Assembly: GCA_934434555.1 (NCBI GenBank)
Contig: CAKRZX010000003.1
Coordinates: 1-64,000, forward strand
Direction of reading: 5' to 3'
Source: an uncultured Clostridia bacterium
GTDB taxonomy: Bacteria; Bacillota; Clostridia; Christensenellales; QALW01
Length of the DNA: 64,000 nt
The position numbers and the translations under genes are program-made. Every line of letters begins with the position of its first letter. The first letter of the stretch is position 1. This document shows, in pieces, positions 47,513-54,597 of this stretch. The notes under the pieces are model-generated. The model was given only the letters and a program-made list of their open reading frames with translations. It was not told the DNA's origin and made no database searches.

Positions 47513-49366
47513 TTATGCGTTGAATTTTCTCTTTCTGGTTACAACTACGAGAACCGCGGCTGCAACAACAGCAATTGTGATAAACGCAACGGGAAGAACG
47601 TCGCCGTTACTTGAAGAATTGCTGTTAAGCGATTCATAGGAAAGTTCTCTTGTAAGTTTGTCGCTGTTTGATACCCACGATTTTGTCAGTGTATCCGCTA
47701 CTTCTTCGTCGCAGAAGATTGTAAACGACGTGCCTTTGGGAAGTTCGCAGGCGCCGCCCTCACCGGTTACGTCAAAGCGTGCAAACAGTTTTTCAACGGG
47801 AACTTCCTGTTCAAGGATTGTTACTTTGCCGTCCTTAACGGGTACGGTAATTGTAACGGTTCCTACTTTGCCCGGCTCGATTTCTACCATATCGTTCTTG
47901 TCGGGATTGCCCGCCCATGTGGGATTACCGTCGGATTTCTTAACCGTTGCCTGAAGCCTTACAACAACGCCGATTGTCTCTTCGCCGTGGTTTTTAATCT
48001 TGAACGTCTTTGTAATCTGATTGTTTTTAATGTCCGCCGCAGAAGTAACGCCGCCGTTTGTATTGGTATTAAAGAACATCGCCGTGGGGTCTGCAAAAGT
48101 AACGTCGTCATTAAAGGTAACCTTTACGCCCGTTGCCCTCTTGGGAGTAGGTGTGGGAGCAGCGTCTTCGCCGGGAGTGGGTGTTGCAGCATCGCCGGGT
48201 GTAGGAGTTGCATCTTCAACAGGTTCGATTGTCACTTCATCGATAAGATATTCAAACGTTGCTTCCTTAAATGCCTTACCGTTTCCGCATACACGGAGAA
48301 TAAGGTCGTAAGCGTTGGTTTTGCCGGCATTATAAAGGTCTTTCAACGTTTCAAGGAACGATGCACTGATTTCAAATTCCTTTTCAAACTTCGTCCACTC
48401 ACCGGTCATGGTATACTCGCCGATATACTGATATGTATTCTCTTTAACTTCGAGTTCGCCTACTTTTGCGCCTTTATTCATATGGCACTGAGAGTTAATG
48501 TAGATATTAAATGCTCCGCCTTTGCTTGCATCAGCAGCCTTTGCGTAGAAAGACATTTTATATTTATTTGCACCTTTACCGGCATAGCCGTTCGCTGCAT
48601 CGTTTATAATTGTTGCTCCGACGCTGAATGCAACAGACGAAAAGTTTCCCCATTGTGTGGCTTGTGCGGGTTTGAACTTAATGGCGTGCGCTGTATTGTT
48701 GGCTCCGCCTTCAACCACCGAAGTTGCTCCTCCTGCCTGTGAAAAAACAGACCATCCGATACTGCCGTTTTCAACATTTCCGTTTACGGTTTCTTTTGCA
48801 CCAGTAACGGCAACAATTTTAAGGTTGTCAATAAAATATCCGTCATTACTGTTATTCAGATTGTCTATCGTAAAATTGTTATACTTGCTCTTATCGGTTG
48901 TATATTCATAAATGTATGAGAATGTTTTCCACTCTGTACCCACATTTTCAACAACACCGACTACGCCAGTGTTGCCCGTATTTTTCTCACGCATAGTCGC
49001 ACGGAACTGACTGCCGGCTTTAACCGCTTTAATGTCGAAAGAAATTCTGAGAGTAACCGTATCAGACGCGTTCTTTCTGTTGTTGTAAATCTCTTGGGCT
49101 TTTGCGCCTATGTTCCAACTCGGCGCCCGCCATGCCTGAACTGACGTGAACTTCATCACTTTATTGTGACTTCCGCCCTCATCAACAACAGTAACGGTTT
49201 CTCCCCATAAATTTTGATACAGACCCGGTTTTGAACTTGCATCAAAATTCTCAAAATTTTCGTCAACGATCGTTTCTTCGCTTGCCGCAAAGGAAGTCAT
49301 CTGCACCACTGCAATGCAGGAAACTACCATAGCCAATACAAGCAGAACTGATAAAAGTTTCTTCAT
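47513..49366 (-). CDS. Large surface protein with two lectin-like modules, distal domain and membrane anchor
   Basis: The 617-residue protein has a signal peptide (MKKLLSVLLVLAMVVSCIAVV...). Two different ~165-190-residue modules follow: the first ends GYFIDNLKIVAV, the second resembles CBM4/9-like modules and ends EYLIDEVTIEP. A Pro/Thr/Asp linker precedes the distal domain shared with the protein at 31862 (TWAGNPD, EVPVEKLFARFDV, LPKGTSFTIFC). The end is NGDVLPVAFITIAVV, a helix and KRKFNA. A perfect promoter and a leader hairpin precede it. Probably cotranscribed with the DUF4038 enzyme downstream, which supports a role in holding the same glycan. Confidence 0.8.
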   Translation of the reverse strand: MKKLLSVLLVLAMVVSCIAVVQMTSFAASEETIVDENFENFDASSKPGLYQNLWGETVTVVDEGGSHNKVMKFTSVQAWRAPSWNIGAKAQEIYNNRKNASDTVTLRISFDIKAVKAGSQFRATMREKNTGNTGVVGVVENVGTEWKTFSYIYEYTTDKSKYNNFTIDNLNNSNDGYFIDNLKIVAVTGAKETVNGNVENGSIGWSVFSQAGGATSVVEGGANNTAHAIKFKPAQATQWGNFSSVAFSVGATIINDAANGYAGKGANKYKMSFYAKAADASKGGAFNIYINSQCHMNKGAKVGELEVKENTYQYIGEYTMTGEWTKFEKEFEISASFLETLKDLYNAGKTNAYDLILRVCGNGKAFKEATFEYLIDEVTIEPVEDATPTPGDAATPTPGEDAAPTPTPKRATGVKVTFNDDVTFADPTAMFFNTNTNGGVTSAADIKNNQITKTFKIKNHGEETIGVVVRLQATVKKSDGNPTWAGNPDKNDMVEIEPGKVGTVTITVPVKDGKVTILEQEVPVEKLFARFDVTGEGGACELPKGTSFTIFCDEEVADTLTKSWVSNSDKLTRELSYESLNSNSSSNGDVLPVAFITIAVVAAAVLVVVTRKRKFNA

Positions 49367-49383
49367 AAAAAACATCCTTTCTG

Positions 49384-49399
49384 TGTGCATATGTGCACA
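49384..49399 (-). promoter_or_regulatory. Leader hairpin next to the ribosome site
   Basis: TGTGCA-TATG-TGCACA lies just upstream of GAAAGGATGT on the minus strand, as before the gene at 31862-33187. Confidence 0.55.
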
Positions 49400-49411
49400 A
49401 ATTATGATGGA

Positions 49412-49440
49412 ATTATAGCATACGCTGTCACAGTTGTCAA
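49412..49440 (-). promoter_or_regulatory. Perfect consensus promoter of the large surface gene
   Basis: Minus-strand TTGACA, 17-nt spacer, TATAAT. Confidence 0.87.
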
Positions 49441-49489
49441 GTGTGTTAACAGAAAGTTTATAATTTTGTCTGTCGGTTTGTGTCTTTTT

Positions 49490-49717
49490 TTATATCCGCA
49501 CCTCCACGCAGTCGGCGTCCCCGCGCCTTAAAACAAGATGATAGCCCCGAAGGACGATTTCAAGGGGTCCGAAAAACGGTGCGGAATGCAGCATCGTCAC
49601 CTTTGTACCGTCCACAAGTCCCATGTCCCAAAGTCGCTCGCGTATTTTGCAGTTTTCGTCTATGCCTTTTATAATTCCGCTCTGCCCGCGTTTAAGTTTT
49701 GAAAGTTTCATATTCAT
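49490..49717 (-). CDS. feoA: FeoA-family SH3-like protein
   Basis: The 75-residue protein is a single FeoA domain: LKRGQSGIIKGI (~8-19), the RLWDMGLVDGTKVTMLHSAPF core and an EIVLRGYHLVLRRGDADCVEV end. FeoA supports the FeoB ferrous iron transporter, but no feoB is in the window, so it may serve a distant FeoB or act alone. GGAG precedes the start. Confidence 0.87.
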   Translation of the reverse strand: MNMKLSKLKRGQSGIIKGIDENCKIRERLWDMGLVDGTKVTMLHSAPFFGPLEIVLRGYHLVLRRGDADCVEVRI

Positions 49718-49761
49718 CGCTCCTTTTTTATAATTCTATGAAAACAAAAGGCGCGCAAAAA

Positions 49762-49790
49762 CAAAAAAACGCCGAAAAACTTCGGCGTTT
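49762..49790 (-). terminator. Terminator of the DUF1292 gene
   Basis: AACGCCGAA/TTCGGCGTT stem followed by a T-rich run on both strands. Confidence 0.88.
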
Positions 49791-49800
49791 TGTTTGTTTC

Positions 49801-50136
49801 TTATTCTTCTTCGCAACCGCAGCCGCACTCGTCGTGGTCGTGGTCGTGACCGCCGCAGCCGTGGCATGAACAGCAGTCGTGTGAGCAGCCGCCGCTCATC
49901 TCTTCAAGTTTGGCCATAATGAATGGCGTAAGGGCTGTCATCTCATCGTCGTCGGGCATGGCAAAGGAAAGCTCCCCGTCCTTATCCTCCATGCGCATAA
50001 CGTAAACACCGCCGTCCGCCTCATCGTGCGGGGAAGCAAGCAGTGCATAATTTTTGCCCTGAAAATCGAAATTGTCAATCATCATAAGCCCAATTTCTTT
50101 GCCGGTATCGTCCTGAAAATAAAGTAAATCGTCCAT
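49801..50136 (-). CDS. DUF1292 protein with Cys/His-rich tail
   Basis: The 111-residue protein has an N-terminal DUF1292 beta domain (LLYFQDDTGKEIGLMMIDNFDFQGKNY, in part) typical of small Firmicutes proteins found near ruvX and alaS. The C-terminal ~25 residues are rich in Cys, His, Asp and Glu (CSHDCCSCHGCGGHDHDHDE), which looks like a metal-binding tail. The function of the domain is unknown; metal binding by the tail is inference. Confidence 0.85.
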   Translation of the reverse strand: MDDLLYFQDDTGKEIGLMMIDNFDFQGKNYALLASPHDEADGGVYVMRMEDKDGELSFAMPDDDEMTALTPFIMAKLEEMSGGCSHDCCSCHGCGGHDHDHDECGCGCEEE

Positions 50137-50190
50137 TTACAACCTCCGAAAAATTTTAACAAGAGGGCTTTCCTCTCTTATAACAGCTTC

Positions 50191-50219
50191 ATTATATATT
50201 GTTATTCCGTTCTTGGCAA
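50191..50219 (-). promoter_or_regulatory. Promoter of the DUF1292 gene
   Basis: Minus-strand TTGCCA, 17-nt spacer, TATAAT. Confidence 0.65.
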
Positions 50220-50244
50220 GCAAATATTTTCACCTTTTCTTCGC

Positions 50245-50273
50245 TTGCAAATAACGGGCAAATATAATATAAT
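50245..50273 (+). promoter_or_regulatory. Promoter of DUF1385-prmC-prfA
   Basis: TTGCAA, 17-nt spacer, TATAAT, 35 nt before the ATG at 50309. Confidence 0.7.
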
Positions 50274-50308
50274 GTAAAAGCAAATGAATATTATTATGGG
50301 AGTGTTAT

Positions 50309-51355
50309 ATGAAATACACATCAATAGGCGGTCAGGCGGTTATGGAAGGCGTTATGATGCGCTCGGCAAATTCAATGGCGATGTCCGTGCGCCGCAGTGA
50401 CGGCTCAATTGTTACCGAAAAAACACATCTTAACCGTAAACCCTGGCGGAAAAGGGTTGCAAAAATTCCCCTTGTGCGCGGCGTTGTAGCCTTTGTGGAA
50501 TCTCTTGTTCAGGGTATGCGCATCACCACCCGCTCTGCCGAAATGTACGGAGAAGACGCATTAAAAGACGAAGAACCCACAAAGTTTGAAAAATGGCTTT
50601 CGGAAAAATTTAATATAAAAGTTGAAACGGTCGCAATGGTTTTCGGCGTTATTCTGGGGCTTGCACTGTCATTTTTCCTGTTTATCTTTTTGCCGTCGCT
50701 TGCGTCAAGGGCGTTTTGGGCAGTTCTTCAAGGCAGAGGAATCACCCCGGAAAACGCGTCCCTGTCAACAAAAATCATTCTTGATTTAATCGAGGGCGTT
50801 ATAAAAATAGGCATTTTTATTGCTTATATCGCAAGCGTAAGCCTTATGAAAGATATCAAGCGCATATTTATGTACCACGGTGCGGAACACAAGGTAATTT
50901 CCTGCTACGAGCACGGGCTTGAACTCACCCCCGAAAACGCGCAGAAGTTTTCCACCTCGCACCCCCGCTGCGGCACGTCATTTCTGTTTATAATTATGGT
51001 TATAAGCATTCTTTTAACCGCCCTTGCCGACGATTTATTCGGTTTGAGTACCGCCACCGCCGGTGCAATGGCTGTGCGCTTTTTGGTAAAAATCGCGCTT
51101 TTGCCCTTTGTGGCGGGCGTTTCTTATGAAATTCTCAAACTGCTCGCGTTAAGCGACAATATCGTTTTCAGGATTCTCCGCGCACCGGGTATGGCTCTTC
51201 AAAAACTTACCACCCGCCGGCCCGACGAAAGTATGCTTGAAGTTTCAATAAAGAGTTTCAAAACAGTGCTTTATATGGACGGACTTTCAAGCGAGAATCC
51301 CGACGCAATGTACGAATTTGCCGAGGAACACACGGAGATATCCGATGAACATTGA
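50309..51355 (+). CDS. DUF1385 membrane protein
   Basis: The 348-residue protein belongs to the DUF1385 (YqhQ) family: GGQAVMEGVMMR at the N-terminus (~8-19), membrane helices at ~112-135, ~165-185 and ~220-260, the motif MYHGAEHKVISCYE (~190) and HPRCGTSFL (~222). The His/Glu/Cys-rich motifs suggest a metal site, but the function is unknown. It is regularly found before prmC and prfA in Firmicutes, as here; it overlaps prmC by 11 nt. Confidence 0.92.
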   Translation: MKYTSIGGQAVMEGVMMRSANSMAMSVRRSDGSIVTEKTHLNRKPWRKRVAKIPLVRGVVAFVESLVQGMRITTRSAEMYGEDALKDEEPTKFEKWLSEKFNIKVETVAMVFGVILGLALSFFLFIFLPSLASRAFWAVLQGRGITPENASLSTKIILDLIEGVIKIGIFIAYIASVSLMKDIKRIFMYHGAEHKVISCYEHGLELTPENAQKFSTSHPRCGTSFLFIIMVISILLTALADDLFGLSTATAGAMAVRFLVKIALLPFVAGVSYEILKLLALSDNIVFRILRAPGMALQKLTTRRPDESMLEVSIKSFKTVLYMDGLSSENPDAMYEFAEEHTEISDEH

Positions 51356-52172
51356 ATCCGCCTTAAAAAAAGCAAAAGAAGAACTTAAATTTGTTCCCGA
51401 CCGCGATGTTGATGCGGCTTGGATTGTGTGCTTTGTTACCGGTCTTTCCCGCGGGGAACTGCGTTTCAGGGGCAATGAAGAACTGACGCACGAGCAGGAA
51501 TCCCGCCTTGATGCGCTGCTTGCACGGCGCAAACAGCGGGAACCTCTGCAATACATTTTCGGCACAGTTCCATTTTACAATGTTGAACTCAAATGCGATT
51601 CCCGCGCCCTTATTCCGCGGGACGAAACCGCCTGTATGGCAGAGGAAGCAATAAAAATAATTAAGGAAAACAACTTTACTTCCGTACTTGACCTTTGCAC
51701 CGGTTCAGGTGCAATAGCTGCGGCAATAAAGTATACCTGCCCCGATGTGAGCGTTTCCGCGTCGGACATAAGCCCGGACGCACTTGCTTTGGCAAAGGAA
51801 AACGCAAAGAATCTTAACTGTGACATAGAATTTTTTCAGGGCGACCTTTTCGCGCCGCTTAAAGGGAAAAATTTTGATTTGATAATTTCAAACCCGCCGT
51901 ACATAGCCACAAAAGATATGGAAAAACTTGAACGGGAACTGTCCTTTGAGCCGCAATGCGCCCTTGACGGCGGCGCCGACGGGCTTGACTTCTACCGTGA
52001 TATTGCCACAGAGGCACGGGAGCACATCAATAAAAACGGTGTTTTAATTATGGAAATCGGCTTTGATGAGGGCGATGCCATAAAGGCAATACTTGCCCGT
52101 GCAGGCTGGGGAAACATAAAATGCGAAAAAGACTATGCGGGGCTTGACCGTGTTATTTCATGCACTTTTTAA
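51345..52172 (+). CDS. prmC: Peptide chain release factor N5-glutamine methyltransferase
   Basis: The 275-residue SAM-dependent enzyme methylates the Gln of the GGQ motif in release factors. An N-terminal helical domain includes REPLQYIFGTVPFY. The methyltransferase core has VLDLCTGSGAIAAAI (~116-130) and the catalytic NPPY (~182). The ATG at 51345 lies inside the upstream gene; a longer frame starts 9 codons earlier without a ribosome site. Its substrate RF1 is encoded next door. Confidence 0.94.
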   Translation: MNIESALKKAKEELKFVPDRDVDAAWIVCFVTGLSRGELRFRGNEELTHEQESRLDALLARRKQREPLQYIFGTVPFYNVELKCDSRALIPRDETACMAEEAIKIIKENNFTSVLDLCTGSGAIAAAIKYTCPDVSVSASDISPDALALAKENAKNLNCDIEFFQGDLFAPLKGKNFDLIISNPPYIATKDMEKLERELSFEPQCALDGGADGLDFYRDIATEAREHINKNGVLIMEIGFDEGDAIKAILARAGWGNIKCEKDYAGLDRVISCTF

Positions 52173-52182
52173 GAGGTAAAAA

Positions 52183-53253
52183 ATGATAGAAAAACTTGAA
52201 GAAATGAGCATACGCTTGGAGGAACTTAACCAGAAATTAAGCGAACCCGACATAATCGCCGACCGTGCCAAATGGCAGGAGCTTGCAAAGGAACATTCGA
52301 GATTAAGTGAGATTGCGGCGAAATACGAAGAATACAAATCCGCCGCTGCCGCACTCAGTGAGGCGCAGGAACTGATTGATTCAGGCGATTCCGAAATGAA
52401 AGAACTTGCGGAAGAAGAAATAAAAGAGTTGAAACCGAAAACAGCGGAACTTGAAAACGAATTAAAGGAAATGCTTGCGCCCCGCGACCCCGAGGACGAC
52501 AAAAACGTGGTACTTGAAATCCGCGCGGGGACGGGCGGCGAAGAGGCGGCGCTTTTTGCTTCCGACCTTTTGAGAATGTATATGAAGTATGCCGAACGCA
52601 AGGGCTGGAAATTTGAAATAACAAACGCCAATGATACCGAGATAAGCGGCATAAAGGAAGCGGTTTGCCTTGTTTCGGGCAAGGAAGTTTTCCGCCACCT
52701 TAAATTCGAGAGCGGAACTCACCGCGTTCAGCGTGTTCCCGTAACGGAATCGGGCGGCAGAATCCATACTTCCGCCGCAACGGTTGCGGTTCTTCCCGAG
52801 GCGGACGACATCGACATTACCATTGACCCCGGTGACCTTTTAATAGAAACCCACCGTTCCTCGGGCGCGGGCGGTCAGCACATAAACAAGACCGAATCCG
52901 CCGTAAGAATGGTACATCTGCCCACGGGAATTGAGGTTGACTGTCAGGACGAACGTTCACAGATAAAGAACCGCGAAAAAGCGATGAAAGTGCTGAAATC
53001 AAGAGTTTACGACTACTATCAGTCCATTGCCGACAAGGAATATTCGGGTATGCGCCGCGCACAGATAGGCTCCGGCGACCGCAGTGAAAGAATCCGCACC
53101 TACAATTTCCCGCAGGGACGCGTTACCGACCACAGAATCGGGCTTACATTATATAAACTTGATTCTTTCCTTAACGGCGATATGGACGAAATGATTTCCG
53201 CTTTGATTTTAGCGGCAAGTACAGGCAATCTGGGCGGCGGTGAAGAGGAATGA
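52183..53253 (+). CDS. prfA: Peptide chain release factor 1
   Basis: The 356-residue RF1 terminates translation at UAA and UAG. It has a helical domain 1 (~1-100). The codon-recognition region is near VPVTESGGRIHTSAATVAV (~185-203), where the RF1-type tripeptide is replaced by a related stretch that cannot be fixed by eye. The catalytic loop is GAGGQHINKTESAV (~227-240), whose Gln is the PrmC target. AGAGGT precedes the start. Confidence 0.97.
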   Translation: MIEKLEEMSIRLEELNQKLSEPDIIADRAKWQELAKEHSRLSEIAAKYEEYKSAAAALSEAQELIDSGDSEMKELAEEEIKELKPKTAELENELKEMLAPRDPEDDKNVVLEIRAGTGGEEAALFASDLLRMYMKYAERKGWKFEITNANDTEISGIKEAVCLVSGKEVFRHLKFESGTHRVQRVPVTESGGRIHTSAATVAVLPEADDIDITIDPGDLLIETHRSSGAGGQHINKTESAVRMVHLPTGIEVDCQDERSQIKNREKAMKVLKSRVYDYYQSIADKEYSGMRRAQIGSGDRSERIRTYNFPQGRVTDHRIGLTLYKLDSFLNGDMDEMISALILAASTGNLGGGEEE

Positions 53254-53888
53254 AATCATACCTTTTCGATTTTGACGGCACCCTTGTGGATTCAATGGGC
53301 TGGTGGTCAAGGAAAATGCTTGCCATTCTTGATAAATGCGGCACGAAATATCCCGAAAACATAATTGAAATCATTACGCCCTTGGGCGATGAGGGCACGG
53401 CGGATTATTTTATACGCGAACTTAATGTGCCACTGACGAAAGAGGAAATGTTTGCGCAAATGAACGCCGTTGCGGTTCCCGCGTACAGGGATGAAATTCT
53501 GCTTAAACCCGGCGTAAAGGATTATTTAATCCGCCAAAAGGCTAACGGACACAGCCTTAATATTCTTACCGCCAGCGGACACAACGTTATCGAGCCCTGC
53601 CTTTCGCGCAACGGCGTGCTTGATTTATTCGATAATGTTTGGAGCACCGACGATTTCCGCCTTACAAAGGCAAATCCCGAAATTTACTTTGCCGCCGCTG
53701 AAAAACTGGGCGTCCCCGTTCGCGACATCGTGTTTTTTGACGATAACTCCGGCGCGGTTTCAACCGCAAAGAAAGCGGGACTTTTCACCGTTGCGGTGTT
53801 TGACGAATCGGGCAAATCTTTTAATGAAGAATTAAAAAAGACCGCCGATATGTATATTGATACGTTCGTCGGGTTAAAGGAGATATAA
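53250..53888 (+). CDS. HAD-family hydrolase
   Basis: This 212-residue HAD phosphatase begins KSYLFDFDGTLVDSMG, with motif I DFDGT (~8). It has a Thr/Ser motif II in LNILTASGHN (~108), a Lys motif III in LTKANPE (~140) and motif IV FFDDNSG (~167). It overlaps prfA by 4 nt and so is translationally coupled to it. The substrate is unknown. Confidence 0.88.
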   Translation: MKSYLFDFDGTLVDSMGWWSRKMLAILDKCGTKYPENIIEIITPLGDEGTADYFIRELNVPLTKEEMFAQMNAVAVPAYRDEILLKPGVKDYLIRQKANGHSLNILTASGHNVIEPCLSRNGVLDLFDNVWSTDDFRLTKANPEIYFAAAEKLGVPVRDIVFFDDNSGAVSTAKKAGLFTVAVFDESGKSFNEELKKTADMYIDTFVGLKEI

Positions 53889-53890
53889 AA

Positions 53891-54102
53891 CTGTCTGTTG
53901 AATCTTATGTGCTTTGCGGAAAGTTCGGCGATTTTGCAGGCTTTGACGCAATAAAAAACGCGGGTTTTGAAAAAAAGCGGCTATAACGGCGAACTTACAA
54001 CGTAAATTTTCAGTTTCCTCAGCCGTTTTCCCGACGCCCTTGTTTCCGACGCTTTGGGCGAAAGTGGGCAGGTATTTGATTGATTTGTACAACAAGGCAT
54101 AA
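53891..54102 (+). pseudogene. Decayed gene remnant after the HAD gene
   Basis: An AAGGAG ribosome site at 53877 is followed by CTG instead of ATG. A 31-codon open stretch reads VESYVLCGKFGDFAGFDAIKNAGFE (in part) and ends at a run of seven A. Another frame shortly after reads FPTLWAKVGRYLIDLYNKA before TAA. This looks like a shifted, deleted coding sequence, perhaps of a TIM-barrel sugar isomerase, but the family is uncertain. Confidence 0.35.
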
Positions 54103-54310
54103 ATTATAAAAACTATCGCGGCGGGCAAAGCCTGCCGTATTTTTTTCTAAAAAACGGTGTTTTTCAAATTAATCCCGCAATCACCATATAACGCAAAACA
54201 GGCGGGAGCACGCTACCCTACAATGTAAAGCAAGCAATTAGCATACGCACCGGCAGAACAAGGAAGAATTTCTCTGCATAATTTGTTTTATTTCAAAAAC
54301 CCATTTCAAC

Positions 54311-54553
54311 CCCGTAGGGCAGCGGCTTGCTGCTGCCGCGAACGATGAAAAATTTAGGGATTGCTTTTGACATAATGTTGCAAAAATCCTGTTGCATTGA
54401 AACTGTCCGCACTCTGCATTTCGGCGGGACATAAAGTCCCGCTCTACTGTATGAAACAAGCAACACAAAACCGGCGTTCTTCAAAACACGAATTAATTCC
54501 GCATTGCAGCCCCGTATTGCGCACAATAGGCGGGAACGTAATGCGTTCCCGCC
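54311..54553. repeat. REP-like palindrome cluster C between convergent genes
   Basis: GTAG plus GGCAGC...GCTGCC lies at 54314-54337. GGCGGGAC-ATAAA-GTCCCGCt lies at 54423-54443, followed by CTAC. A perfect 10-bp hairpin GGCGGGAACG/CGTTCCCGCC lies at 54529-54553. The gap 53889-54597 holds these, the gene remnant and nothing else I can support. Confidence 0.72.
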
Positions 54554-54597
54554 TGTCAACGGTTCATTTTATATAATATCTGTCCCGACGCACCGCA

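Noticed and set aside
49490..49717. A Feo iron-uptake operon
   Set aside because: Only feoA is present. No feoB-like GTPase or permease is found on either side.
54529..54553. Perfect 10-bp hairpin as the terminator of the FtsX permease
   Set aside because: It has no T tract on the minus strand and matches the REP-like units nearby, so I list it as part of repeat cluster C.
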